Positions 12,401 through 23,901 of a stretch of DNA of 64,000 bases are shown here, piece after piece (within the stretch, counting starts at the first letter, position 1; the number at the start of each line of letters is the position of its first letter). The stretch comes from Pyrocephalus nanus (taxonomy: Eukaryota > Chordata > Aves > Passeriformes > Tyrannidae): positions 4,665,001 through 4,729,000 of the forward strand of contig CM076279.1 in assembly GCA_038380795.1 (NCBI GenBank), read 5' to 3'. The position numbers were made by a program, and so were the translations under genes. The notes under the pieces were generated by a model that was given only the letters and a program-made list of their open reading frames with translations, was not told the origin of the DNA and searched no databases.

Positions 12401-15400
12401 TAAGGGCTGCGTGGAGGGAGCTTAGACTGAATTTCCCAGGCTCCTCAGGAACTCTTTTCCAAGAGCTCCCACCCATCAGGCCACCAGCCCCTTCTCCAAG
12501 TTTCCATGATTTTAGCCAGCTGCATTAATAACTTGTGGTGCACCTACTGTATTTCCAACACACACAAAGCATGAAGCTGAGGAAGGGAGCAGAAGGCAGC
12601 AGCACCAAGCAGCCCCTATGCAGGACTTCAGAATAATTGCCTTTTTTTTTTTTATTATTCCTTTTTGTGTGTGCATGCTGAGTTTTGGTGGAACTTGAGA
12701 AAGGCAGTCACAGCTTTGTCATGTTTCAGACACACCTGTGGGTACAACACAACCACCTTTGGCAGCCTTTGCTCACAGACAGCAGGCAGAAGGAGCAGTG
12801 AACTACCTATTTCTTTGGATTTTAGATGTATGAACAAAGAAAAAAATCATTGCTTGCATTCATTATTTATAAATCTAATTTAGATCTTAATCCATCGTTT
12901 CATTAATGGATTAGAGAGTTACCAAAACCAAACCCGGCATTTAAAAACTGAAGGATTTTGCAGCTTGAGATTCTCTCTAAAGGAACAGAAGGAATTGCAG
13001 AGAATTCTATTTTTTTTTTAAATTTTTTTAGTTTCACAGCATATCTGTTTCCAAGTTCGAAGTAATTTACATTCTCTTTATATGCCAAAAGCATAAACCA
13101 AAACATCTTGAAAATCTCTGACACTAACACCTCTCACATGCTATATTAAATTCTGAAGACAGTGGGCTAAACCTCAGTGGAATTGGCACACTTCCTTTGA
13201 GCTCAGAATGAAAAAGCCTCTCGTACGGGTTCGTGCAAAAAATTTCTCAAAACTACGCTGATTTTTTTCATAAAGCATAAAAAAAAAACCCCTCTAAGAG
13301 ATACTTTAATTTTTTCAAGGTTATCTTTCAAAGGTTATCCTTGATAAAAGGCAGCATGAAAGAAGTGGCAGCTTTGACAAAGGATGTGCCATTAAATAAG
13401 AAGAAAATGAAACAAAAGCAACAGCACAAACTGGAGCTGCAAGTGTTTGTCCTTTCCACTTCACTACCCACGTTACTCAGATGTGTTAAGAAACTGTGGC
13501 CTTCTTGGTCTCTTTAAACAATAAAGCTCCTGGGTATTGCATTATATTAACCAAGAGTCTCATATCCTGAATATACTAAAAAAAAACCAGCCTTTTGTCT
13601 TGTTTCTTTCATTTAGTTGAGGTGTTTTTCATGGTCAGTATGAAAATCTGTGTGATCAATAATCTCCAGGTATATTCAACACTACAATCTTCCCTGTTCC
13701 AAAAGTTCACATTCATTCAGCTCACCCTTCAAGGAAGGGAGACAACTGGTCAGATTTGCATTATAGGAAGTGTTTCATTTTAAATCTGAATATCTAATAC
13801 GGGCTATAATAAATGAAGGTATAATTTAAGTAACACTGGTAGAGAAACCTCTGGAATGAATCAGATCCTGTATGTTTGTTCTTCCTCTTCTCAGTACATT
13901 ACACAACAAGCTGAGGAGCTCTGGTTATGCTTAATTGCTACTACCTGAAGGAAAAGGATAGAGTTCAGATCTTCACACAGAAATACAGAACAGAGTCAGT
14001 TCTGTCACTGTGTCAATGGGGACTCTCATTACTGGGTCAGACTCCTGCATTTTCACTGTTTCCAAACACAACACATATTTGTTTCCCAGAGGAGTTACAA
14101 CTGTTAAGCCCAGATATCTGGTTCTGACCAAATTCCACAAACTGTGTTTTTCCTGAAGTGTTGTTCTCGAAATAGATATTTAGAGAGATGATCCATGTGA
14201 CTCTTGTCTTTGTTTGAATGTCCTGACCCTCCAATATTAACATATATATTCTATTTGTCATGAATTGCAAGCCTGTTAGAGGTCTGCATGTTGTTTCTAC
14301 CCCTCCAATATGCTGCCCTGATTTAAACAAAAAACCCCATGCAAGCAGCATGCATCCACAGAATTTCATCAAATCAAGAAAGCACAGTTTCTATGGCAAC
14401 CTAATCTTGATCTATATGTGAGTCTTCATTATCTGCTTTCTCCTGAGTCTATTATCGTTACTGCTGTATAGCAAATGTTGTGATCACTCGTTTTTGTTTG
14501 GTTTCAGCTGTTTGTTCAAGACAATGTAAGTTATACTTGACAGAAGCTCCTAAAAATCCATCGATCTCAGTCCTTTATTTAGGACTATAAAAATATTCCC
14601 TTTTTTTTAAAGACTACTGAGTCTCACCATGTACTGTGTGCTGCAAGACAGTTATCAAAGAAAAAAGAAAGGGTGGCAGGGAATGAAATCAGCACTTACC
14701 CGTGGCAGACACATCAGCAGGACTGTTGTCTAGAGGCGTAATTGGAGGTTGCTCTCCAATCTTGACTCCAGTTTCCATCTATGAAAGAAAATCAAAAGTC
14801 ATGATACACCATTCCTAAAGCAGATCACAAGCCAAACTAGAGATACACGTAAATGTAAAAAGAGAAGGACAGGAAGGAAGACCAGGGGGACTAAAAAAGG
14901 CTGGATAGATCAAAGCAACAATGGAAGGCACGGAGGGGGTGCTGGTGGTGAGAGGGAATGGCATTGGAAAAACTCAGATCAGGGCCTCTTCAAAACCTTG
15001 GGTTTTGAATATCTCCACAGATTAGGATAACACAGTCTCTCTAGGCAACCTGTTTCAATATTTATATCCCTAACAGGAAAGAAAAATGGGCAAGAATTTT
15101 AAGTACAAACATAAGAAGAATTGAGAATCACCTGCTCTGTCTTTGTGTTTGACACGGAACATTTTATTCATTCTTGTTCCAAGGCAATATTTTATTTAGC
15201 TTTAAAAGTAAGATAAACTGAAGAAGTTCTTTCAAAAATTAAAATGATAGTTTAAAAATCATCTTTCTTATGGTCAACATCATTTCTTTTACAAATTTAC
15301 TTCTTTAAGGTGAGCTGTATCAATTAAAACAACAATTGTTGTTGAGCTGAAAGGGGAAAAAGCCCACAGTCTTTTAGGAATTTTTTAAAGCAAAAATCTC

Positions 15401-18400
15401 ATCATCACAGAGCAAGTGCAACTTGTGAGATTGTCCTATTCACATACTTGTAGTAAACAGAGAGTATTTTATCTCTGAAATATATAACAATGGATATCAC
15501 ACTCCAAAACTTTACGACCTAGGGAAACATTAGGGAGAACTTTGTATCTAAAAACACAGTTAATGCTTATTTTATTTGATTTGTTTTCTTACCCCAAGTC
15601 AACTAATAGTCTTATTCCTCTCATCAGTGTGGTTTAATCTCCTGTTACAAAACATGAGTTTTGCAAAACTTTTGATATTCCAAAGACTTAATATTGTGCA
15701 GAAAAATAGCCATTTTCTTACTAAAATGGAAACTCAAAATTAGGAAAAAACAACCATTTGCTCAGTTTTATTCTACGAGGAGTAATAAGAGTACTCACAG
15801 CATCTGGAGTGAATGTTGAAACAAGCTTCCCATTAGGAGATGGAAGAGCCTGTTGCTCTCCATATGCCACAGATGTTAAGAGGCTGACAGGACGTTGCAG
15901 ATTCTCTGGATAACTGGGAATAGTTTTTTGCCTAATAAAAGCTATCTCCCAGAAGTTTTCCAACCTAAAATTAAAATTTCAACAAATTATATGCTATATT
16001 GTTTCTAAGATTACATGTTACTTCTGAAAAAATTACAAGTTTCCAAACACTGTGATTTTATTAAATCTTTTCCTAAAATGTTGTTCTATTCCCCATCATT
16101 AAAAAGGCTTTGAGTTTGGTTCCCTTTTGATTTTTTATTTTTGAAAGCATTCAAGTATTATAATTTCGCAGGTTTAAAAGGTACATCTCAGTCTTTTCTA
16201 TGAAATAATATTGCAATTAAATATTAAAAAAATAATATGCCTGTGTTTCCTCTCAAGTCAATTCATTTCAGATTAATCTGATCATAAACATCATATAATA
16301 AAGCATTTTGAAGGGTTAGCTGTTTGCAGTAGCAGATACCTCATCTTTGTTCTGTTGATTATACTTTTTGCCTCTTCATAGGAGACACCAATCATGGACT
16401 CCTTGTTGATGGACACAAGTTGATCTCCAGGCTTCAGTCGTCCATCCTAAGAGAACAAATAAAAATCCAAGCCCACTATTTCCATATGAATTGCTAACAC
16501 AACAGAAAGAACTGTAAAATCACAGCACTTTCACATATTCCTCTGGATCTGCTGAGACAAGAAATACCAAGAGCAGCTGTGCATTCTGCCTGACAATCTC
16601 CCAGGAATAAACAGATCAAATGAGCATTAATCACCATCACAGCAGTCATTATGAAAACTTCATTAGACAGAACACACCCCAGATATTGTCTAAAGAGGAA
16701 ATTTGGACCCACATACATAATCTGTTAAAAAAAACCCACCCAAAGGAACCACAGATTTTTCCAGCAAGAAGCACCAGCCCATCTGATTTTAGGAAGCTTC
16801 TTTAATAATTAATTCAGCTGTGAGCTCGATTCATTTGTATTTCAAACCCAAACATTCACAGAAATACTCATCAGGCACTCACTGGCCATCTTAACTTAAT
16901 GACAAAACTAGATCAGATCACCAGGCAAAATCATGACAGAAATAACTCTGTCAACTTTGTGCTTCTGTTAAATTAATTGCAAATCCTCTACCAACACGAG
17001 AACATATCACATTTCTGTCTGAGAGACTATAAGACAAGACTTTAAACATGCTAGGCTAGACTTCTCACTAAGAAAAAGCTTTCTTTACTCACATTTTGTA
17101 AGAGGCCTCAACAATTCAGCTGGAATTTCATGTAACCCACCTACAGTGCCAGAGTTTGTTATGACATTTGTCAGCTGTAATAAACATCAAATTACAGGTC
17201 TCTGTTCCTCAGCTCTTAAGAAATTAATCACCAAGTGAAACAAACTGTGCACAGATGATACACGGGAAATAAGAAAAATACCTTTTCAAGACCAGTGTAA
17301 TTATACCTATTTAATACCCACAATTTTAGCTGTGTCATCTCAAACCTATGATGGCACTTTATTACAATTTTTTTTTGTCCCTTAGTGTTTTGGTTTTGAT
17401 TAAAGAAAAAAAAGCTGTAGATCTTTTATTTTGCTTTCATCCAGTCTATTATAAAGAATATCCATTTCAATGGTGCCCTCATGTGGCAGATGTTTAAAAC
17501 ACGTTTTCTGCTTCAGCTTCCCAAACGACATCCCCATCCCAAGATTGGGAAGTCACCTCCATCATTGCTAATATTAGAACCAACTGAAAATTGATGTCTC
17601 AGCCTCAGCCTATTGATTATGTGTGACAGGCTTTTATTTACATGTTTGCAACGAGAAAGAAATGTTTTAGAAGCCACAACAAAATAGGAGAAACAAAAGG
17701 AGAATGATTAACATTTATGCACTAAAAGAGGTCTTTGAGAAACACTGAATGTTTTCCTTTACTTAATATTTTAGGATTAAACTTAGCCTACAAAAGTTCA
17801 ATAACAAGTAGCTGTAGACTGTTTGGGGACAAAACTCACTGTTTGCGAAATCAGTTTGTACCCTTTTGCTTGGCCAGAGGCAAAAGCTGGTTATCTACAC
17901 TTCAAAATAATCATAATAACTCAGGATGCCAAAGGAGATTCTTGGATAAACAGTTCTGTTTACTTAAACCAGATAGTTACAGTATTTATTTACTTTTTAA
18001 ACTGACAAGTCCTCCTGATTTACATAATGCAACAGTAATCAGAACTGATTCATACATTTTATTAATCTGCAATTTCAGAGTATTGCCTTTTAATTTGCCT
18101 ACACAAGGATTCATCTAAATAGAGCCTCAGGGAAACATGATTTTTAGAATGTCCAAGAATGACCAAAGAGATGCAATTTGTAGCTCTGTCCCATCCTTCC
18201 TATTTACCTTCCACCATACAACCTCTTATAGGAGTTGACTTTGTACCCTCTCATACATAAACTGGGGAATAAGATTTACCTCAAATTGACTTATGAATAA
18301 TTTTCATTACCATGTAACCCTGCTGCAGTGCAGTGAGATAATTCTGTGTAAAGACAAAGCAAGGAGAAACACAAACACATTTTGTATTTAAAATATGACT

Positions 18401-21400
18401 GTATACATAACATACTGAAGCAGGTACTAAATGAAGGCAAAAATACAGGTGTCTGAAGGGAGAAAAGGTCTTTACCTTATGACAATCTCCACCAGGGATA
18501 ATTTCTTGAATATATACCAAAGGCCCTTCATTTCTGTTAATTCCTCCCATGATATTCAAACCCAGGCTTGTTCCTTTGCAAACAGAGATAATCTGAAATG
18601 CACTATCCCTACAAAGAGAAAGAAAGGTAGAATTACTTCACAGAACTCAATAGAGATTGAAACAACATATTATCTTTATCTTATTTTGCAAATACATATT
18701 ACAGCAACAAATAGAAATAGTGGACACAGTCTCAATGTTCAAATATTACAGTGACAAATTACTAAAAAATCAGCAACTTCAGGTGTTACTTCTGACAATT
18801 ACAAAAAAAATTAATACATTATATAACAAAGTTAAAAATTTCTATTATATATATATAGATAGATAAATCTCCAAGGCTTATGAGATCACCTGGACGTAAA
18901 CCAGAAGCATTAATTCTTTAGGAGACAGATCAAAAGTCAACCTGATTAATCAACTTCTACCACGTAAATGACAAATAAACAGGAAAATAACTTATTAAAA
19001 CCGAAAGTCTGCAATATCCATGGTATTATAAGTTACAGGATTAAAAATTAAAAAAATAAACCAAAAGTTTAACACTTAGTGCTCAACCCAAATTCTCCTG
19101 ACCAGCCAAATACAGCATTTCCTGCAGCTCACACAAGACAGTGACAGTCAGTTCTGGAAATTACTTTGCAAGCTTTGAGGATGGTGCTGGCACAGAATTA
19201 TTTCTGCTGCTGGTGGTGGTATTTTCCTTTGGATGCAACTGAGGACTCTGTGACCTTGAGGATGACCCAGAAGAAAGGCTCTCTATAGATTTTGCTTCAA
19301 GAAAAGAAACAGTGACAAAAAAGAAATAAAACATACACTGGGGAAAAAACACAAAATTTCAGCTCATGGAAGTTCAGCAGGATTATTTTTATGTTGTAAA
19401 ACAGACAAATAAAGCAATCAGACAATCAAAAGGAAGCTTAAGTGTACACAGTAAGAAGTGCAAGTCACCCACGGTCCCAGGAATAATACTTTAAAACATA
19501 GCAAGTGGAAGTTTTTTCCAGTCTAGGAGCAAAAAACAAAATCTGAACTGACTTTCCTAAAGAATAATCCCCTGTGCTATATAAAGCATCTTAATTAGGC
19601 AGCAATTCCACAAAGATCAGAATTTATGGCACTCTAGCTGAAATCTTTTATTACTGCTTTGAAATCTTACGGCACATTTCAGCTGCAAATACCAAATATT
19701 TGTCACATTATCCATTATTAAAATTGCTGAAAGTGGATGGTAATATATTTAAAAGTTGAGGACACTGACACACAAAGCCCTCAAGGTATATTTTTAGCCT
19801 CTAAATGTCACAGTCTAAGTAACCATGTGTGTTTTGCCTGGCTTTCAGTCACTTCCTCCAAGAGATCTCCCCCCAGATTAAGAGTTTTAAGTGCAAGTTT
19901 CTACTCCACCCAAGGCTGGCTGTCCTACAGGATTATGTCAGGCTTGGAAGTGATCTCTCACCAGCTAACAGATGTGTTGGAGAACTTCTTGCAGAGCTGT
20001 TGTCACTGTGAGAGCCATACTTATCCATCAGGTCGTGGAATTCTTTCCTGTGGCAATAAAAAGATGCTCTTTGTCAGGATTTGGCATTAGTTTGAATGCA
20101 CCCCGTGGAACCTGCACTGCCCTGGAGTTTCTCTTCCTCAGAGAAGGAAACTCAACCTCAACTGAAAGAGGAAAGCCCTGTCAAATGTCCAGAAAAGGCA
20201 AGGAAAGATCATGTAATACAGGATAAAGATGGGAATGCAACAGACTGGGAATGGAATGGGCTACTGCTAGAATAAGTTTAATTATTAACTCTCTTTACTC
20301 TGGATTGCAAAAAACTTGTAATTCAAGTTAATTAGAAATGATAAAACAGTGGTATTACCCAGACCCAGAAAAAGTTATTTATATTACGAGGAGTCAGATT
20401 ACAGCATACTCATGTTTTTAAAGAATGCTTTTAGTTCAGCTACACTGAACAAGAACTCAGAAGAGACTGGCAAACAAAGATGTGGCACCTCAAAAAAAAA
20501 AAAAAAAGAGGATAGAAGAAATATTTATTAATTACTCAATAACGAGCAAAACAGATGCAAATTCTAATTTCTAGTTAGTTTTCTCAGAAATGTTTAGTCC
20601 ATTTCATCATAATTATACATTAAATATTGTCTCTCCTTAGGCTTTATCTTTTTCATGATGAAATCTCTCTCATTGAAATAAAGAGCAATTCTCGGTCAGG
20701 TGCACTGTTGAAATAACGGAAATAGTTGAAAATACTAATACTACTACAAAGCAAAAGCAGAAGCTGTTTGTTACCCATCATACTGTAACAAACTGACAAA
20801 GATGTAAATCTTGGATCACAAGCATCAAAGACGAAACAAAAATGCTTATTTCACCTAATACTGAATCCAGCCTAATTAAAAAAAGTTTATAATCTGAGCT
20901 ATGATTATCTCAGTGATATCTGATTTAAAAAATGTAAGTAATCTAGAATGATGTAAGCCAGAAACATCAGCAAATTAGTATTGCAGGATTAAACAGAGAG
21001 AAAATAAATTAACTGCTTGCAGGGAGAGCAGTTCCCAGGTAATTCCAGGGAGTGCAGCTGAAAGCTGCTGGATGCGTTAGTTTTTTAAAAAATGACAGAA
21101 TTTATTGTACTAAATAATCTATAATGTTTTAGCACAGGAATGTAAAGTCCCAAGAAATGAATTCACAGGTGTCTGGGTGAGGGACCGTATGGAGGGGCAA
21201 ATCCAGCCCAAGCCACTGCTCCTACCCCTGGAGTGGTTAAAGGACTGATGGATTTTAATTATTCAAGGAATTTAGAGGAACTAAGCCAGTATGCTTTAGA
21301 TAAAAGCAGATTAAGAGTGGACCTCACATATATCTGGGCAGTCTGGGAAAAAAAAAGAAAGAGAGATCAGAGGCTACAGAGTGATTTAAATGTCTGTCAA

Positions 21401-23901
21401 ATACACAAAATAAAGGAAACAGAAAGAAGGAAGCTTAACTCGGACAAAAGGCTAAAGGAATTTAGAGAAAAATCCTTTATGCAGAGATTACTCAGTAAGT
21501 GGAACATCTCAGGAAAGGCAAATAGCAGCAGATACTCTTGCAATGATTATCAAAATTAGTTACATAACAGCTCTTTTCTCTGGAGATTTAAGTCACAAGG
21601 GGACTCAGACCTGGAACCAGATCTTTCGATGATGCCCTGCCAATATAGGTTTATGTGCTTAACTTCCAACAGTGGGGTTAAAGCAATATTTAACATAAAT
21701 GCCCTTATAATGGATGTATTTTGGACTACCTGCTGCACTGAACAGTTTAACCTACTTATCCAAACCATTCAAAGCTCAATTAAGACTGAAAAGCAAATTT
21801 CTGAGGGGAAACAATAACTAAATCTGACTTTTTTCAGAAGGCAAGAGCAGTTTGCATCTTATAGTTTTGTGGTTCTGCAGCTCTAATGTAGATTCTTAAT
21901 TTTTTATTATTTTAAAATGTGAGAAGTATTTAAAAAAACTACCACAGCACATAATTTTTAATGGTATTAGCTGGGAACATAACATTGAAATCCTCCTCTT
22001 TAAACTCAAATTGGCCTGAGCTTGCTACTTGAATTGATGCAAGTGATCTCAGAATGAACTGGTACCAAACACCACACAGAAAAACGTGACATGGGGTGTA
22101 ATCCTGCAATTAATTCTAATCTGAAAGAAAAAAACCATGCAAGCCCATCCCTCCAACCCAAAATACAGCCCTGGAGTTCTATTAGTTTTGAGGTTAAAAC
22201 AATTTTTCTCTTACTTTGCTTCTTCATCTCTGGCAACGAGCAGAGACATGTGATTAGATGCTGATGCTGTTCGCAGGATGTCAACAGCCCTACAAGGGGG
22301 AAAACAGCCAGATAAATACACCAGGGGGCTGTCAAGAAGTACAGAGCAATGCTAAAAGAGCAGGAAAATGGACAAATTCCTAGCAGAGTTAATCATTTTC
22401 ACTGCCAGATACAGAGAAAAGAGCTAAGCATTGGAGAGTGGAGCAAGAGAGATTGTGGTGCATCTGTGCTGCTGACAGCAACAAGCTGGGACTGACCCCT
22501 CCTTCCCTTCCCTTTTGTCTCTATCTCTCCTTGGCCCATCCCACCACCTTCCTGGACCTCCTTCAGGATTAACAGCTCACACCAGACAAAAAACACTGCT
22601 CACATGTGGTGCCTTGCTCAGGATTTCCCTCAGCAATACACACAGGATTTTCTATTTGAATTTTCAGCCTCTGTCTCCAGCACTAAGCTGCACTGATCTC
22701 TAGTGATCCAGTTACAGAAACCACCTCCAGACTGTTCTAAACCATTTCCCCTTCACTGTCCCATTACCTGTTCACTGAATCATTTACATTCACCAGTAAT
22801 GAACCAACAGATAGTCATCAAAATATTTTAACAGCTTAATATGTTCTAATGCTATTTTCACACACATTTTGTAATCTGTGGCATTAAGAAACCAGTTTCT
22901 TCTGGCTTTATAAAAACTTAAAGTCATTCACTTTTCCACAATTTTGCTGAATTAGATTTATAGGATAAATTAATTGCCAGTTGAACTCCAAGGACCTCAG
23001 GGGAGTTAAGCTTTTTCCTTCAGTCATTGATAATGTTCAAAATAATCTGCATATGATATTCCAAGCTCTAATAAACATTCACTAATCAAATTTACCTTTC
23101 ATTTGTTACTCCAATCAAGTTTTCTCCATTGACATCCAAAATTAGGTCACCAGTGAGCAAACGGCCTTGTAACGAAATCAACAATAATTCATGAATCATC
23201 AGCAAAATAATGAACGTGGCATTAAAACAGGGGTTTTCCTTTCAGTTGTATCTGATTTAATGCAATAGACAATTTTATGACTTTCATGACTTCCTGATCC
23301 TAATTAAGATGGGATATTGTGATAAGAGTTATCAATCAGTCTTATTAACCACAGAATAGCCACTGAAAATAAGTGTTATTTAGCTATTTGTATTATTTAC
23401 ACACAGCACAAACATTTGTGGGACTGGAATTTGTATTTCACAGTTGTGGAATTAACACTGAGTTGAAATTTCTTTTGACAGATTTTTTTTTTTTTTAACA
23501 TGTAGTGTGTTTGTAACAAATAAATTCAAAATTACTTACTATCTACAGCAGCAACCCCTCCAGGTAGAATTCTCTTTATAAAAATCCCATAATCTTCTGC
23601 TGTTTGTGCCCGATAACCTCCAATAATTTTAACTCCTGCAGAAAAAAAACCCAACAAGACACGAGCAAGAAATTGGTTATTCCACCTCCTGTGCTAAATG
23701 TATTAACAGTCAAATCCCCAAAAGCCAGATAAACTGTTGGTGATGACAATGTGACCTGGAAAAGCTCACCAGGTGTTTTTTAAGCTTTGGTTTACTCTGA
23801 AGCACGGGGATGTGCAATCTTAGTTACCTAATCCATTCTGACAATCAGAAAAGGAAATGCGGCGAACGGCTCGATTGATTCCATGAGGGCCCATAATGGT
23901 C
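289..23901 (-). CDS. STXBP4: STXBP4, syntaxin-binding protein 4 (Synip), tandem-PDZ form; partial at the 3' end
   Basis: Known role: a cytoplasmic syntaxin-4 binding protein linked to insulin-regulated GLUT4 vesicle docking. Coding exons in transcription order: 23894-23828, 23635-23540, 23165-23096, 22289-22215, 20047-19962, 19294-19165, 18608-18476, 16446-16340, 15964-15799, 14778-14700, 11918-11836, 11338-11242, 9992-9880, 9211-9125, 7967-7902, 2618-2442, 405-289. They total 1749 nt, or 583 codons, with matching phases and GT-AG ends throughout. Layout: PDZ1 at about residues 12-101, Ser-rich linker 105-173, PDZ2 177-268, variable region, a degenerate EF-hand-like segment 365-410, and coiled coil from about 445. 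The part from residue 176 onward matches human STXBP4 closely (for example [20 protein letters not shown]). PDZ1 and the linker have no counterpart in the human protein I recall. The C-terminal WW domain would lie left of base 1. The start ATG at 23894 has A at -3 and G at +4. An upstream coding exon is not excluded. Confidence 0.95.
2442..2618 (-). CDS. STXBP4: STXBP4 exon, coiled coil
   Basis: A 59-codon exon, [20 protein letters not shown] through [18 protein letters not shown] to DHSGQNK. It is nearly identical to human over this span. It is phase 0 on both sides. The acceptor is ACCCGCAG at 2619-2620, and a 21-bp minisatellite lies immediately upstream in the intron. Confidence 0.97.
2619..7901 (-). 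other. STXBP4 intron (5.3 kb)
   Basis: AT-rich intron between two coiled-coil exons. Apart from the 21-bp minisatellite at its 3' end and an A-run near 6253-6270, I recognise no gene, RNA or transposon in it. The open frames here are short and show no family resemblance. Confidence 0.6.
2628..2711. repeat. 21-bp minisatellite beside a STXBP4 splice acceptor
   Basis: Three near-perfect direct copies of ACAGCTCCACTGAACAGTTTT begin at 2649, 2670 and 2691. A degenerate copy starts near 2630. The array begins within about 10 bp of the acceptor for the exon at 2442-2618 and occupies the place of its polypyrimidine tract. Confidence 0.9.
7902..7967 (-). CDS. STXBP4: STXBP4 exon, coiled coil
   Basis: A 66-nt exon encoding [20 protein letters not shown] then KQ, matching human KQRKQLTEELQNVKQ. 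Acceptor TTTTTTTTAACAG, donor CAA|GTATGT. Phase 0 on both sides. Confidence 0.93.
9125..9211 (-). CDS. STXBP4: STXBP4 exon, start of the coiled coil
   Basis: Encodes [20 protein letters not shown] then TLKEMSKLK, matching human CDSSEADEMERLKCERDD. The acceptor AAATACAG has a weak pyrimidine tract but a CTAAC branch-like site about 20 nt upstream. An AG 24 nt further in would also keep frame. Confidence 0.9.
9880..9992 (-). CDS. STXBP4: STXBP4 exon, EF-hand-like segment, second part
   Basis: Completes Asp and continues [12 protein letters not shown], matching human FVQVARNLFCLQ, then a diverged spacer ending in LQDSQ. Acceptor GTTTTTTCAG, donor CAG|GTAAAA, phase 0. Confidence 0.95.
11242..11338 (-). 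CDS. STXBP4: STXBP4 exon, EF-hand-like segment, first part
   Basis: Encodes [20 protein letters not shown] then [12 protein letters not shown], close to human [20 protein letters not shown]. It has a helix-loop shape, but calcium ligands are missing. Phase 1 out (GGAG|GTAATA). Confidence 0.96.
11836..11918 (-). CDS. STXBP4: STXBP4 exon, variable region
   Basis: Encodes [20 protein letters not shown] then KTEKLER, matching the human VRFKAEKLEM end. Acceptor TTCCTCTTAG, phase 0 out (AGG|GTAAAT). Confidence 0.92.
11919..14699 (-). other. STXBP4 intron (2.8 kb)
   Basis: Contains T-runs at 12121-12138 and near 12641, and no recognisable coding or RNA signal. The other STXBP4 introns over 300 bp (406-2441, 7968-9124, 9212-9879, 9993-11241, 16447-18475, 18609-19164, 19295-19961, 20048-22214, 22290-23095, 23166-23539) are likewise AT-rich with mononucleotide runs only. 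The exception is 14779-15798, which carries a CR1-like fragment. Confidence 0.6.
14700..14778 (-). CDS. STXBP4: STXBP4 exon, variable region
   Basis: Encodes [20 protein letters not shown] then ADVSAT. It is weakly similar to the human segment around PITSENSTVG. Acceptor TTCTTTCATAG, donor ACGG|GTAAGT, phase 1 out. Confidence 0.88.
14978..15085 (-). repeat. CR1-like LINE fragment (weak)
   Basis: The stretch with GGGCCTCTTCAAAACCTTGG, then ATCTCCACAG and CTCTCTAGGCAACCTGTTTC follows the order of words found near the 3' end of avian CR1 elements in inverse orientation. It is short and diverged, and is recognised by eye only. Confidence 0.5.
15799..15964 (-). CDS. STXBP4: STXBP4 exon, end of PDZ2 and start of the variable region
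   Basis: Opens with [13 protein letters not shown], matching human [13 protein letters not shown], then runs into a poorly conserved Ser/Pro-rich stretch ending in FTPDA. Phase 0 out (GCT|GTGAGT). Confidence 0.95.
16340..16446 (-). CDS. STXBP4: STXBP4 exon, PDZ2 second half
   Basis: Encodes [20 protein letters not shown] then [15 protein letters not shown], matching the human PDZ. Acceptor TTCTCTTAG, donor ATGAG|GTATCT, phase 2 out. Confidence 0.97.
18476..18608 (-). CDS. STXBP4: STXBP4 exon, PDZ2 first half
   Basis: Encodes [40 protein letters not shown] and DCHK. It is almost identical to the N-terminal PDZ of human STXBP4. The binding loop is SLGL. Donor AAG|GTAAAG, phase 0. Confidence 0.97.
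19165..19294 (-). CDS. STXBP4: STXBP4 exon, Ser-rich linker joining the two PDZ domains
   Basis: Encodes [33 protein letters not shown] and VPAPSSKLA. It ends with AA, which the next exon's G completes as Lys. That split codon lies exactly before DSAFQ, the position of EKDPAF in human STXBP4, so this exon is spliced in frame to the conserved body of the gene. Confidence 0.87.
19962..20047 (-). CDS. STXBP4: STXBP4 exon, PDZ1-PDZ2 linker, first part
   Basis: Encodes [20 protein letters not shown] then SSPTHLLA. This is a hydrophilic, Ser-rich segment after PDZ1. Acceptor TTGCCACAG, donor GCTG|GTGAGA, phase 1 out. Confidence 0.85.
22215..22289 (-). CDS. STXBP4: STXBP4 exon, PDZ1 helix alpha-B and last strand
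   Basis: Encodes [20 protein letters not shown] then DEEA. This is the last helix and strand of PDZ1. Acceptor CTTGTAG, donor CAAA|GTAAGA, phase 2 out. Confidence 0.88.
23096..23165 (-). CDS. STXBP4: STXBP4 exon, PDZ1 second half
   Basis: Encodes [20 protein letters not shown] then NE, the typical GD-I-L-VNG segment of a PDZ fold leading into helix alpha-B. It enters with 2 nt and leaves in phase 2 (AG|G gives Arg). Confidence 0.88.
23540..23635 (-). CDS. STXBP4: STXBP4 exon, PDZ1 core
   Basis: Encodes [20 protein letters not shown] followed by [11 protein letters not shown]. The carboxylate-binding loop is GLGV, with its GLG completed across the preceding junction. Donor GATA|GTAAGT, acceptor TTTCTGCAG. 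Confidence 0.88.
23828..23901 (-). CDS. STXBP4: STXBP4 exon with the predicted start codon
   Basis: The acceptor is TTCCTTAG before 23901 and the donor is TTAG|GTAACT. The ATG is at 23894-23892 and begins [15 protein letters not shown], followed by the [10 protein letters not shown] strand that opens PDZ1. The exon ends in phase 1. Confidence 0.8.

Noticed and set aside
17735..18118. 127-codon plus-strand open frame
   Set aside because: Intronic, antisense to STXBP4, with no motif or conserved segment.
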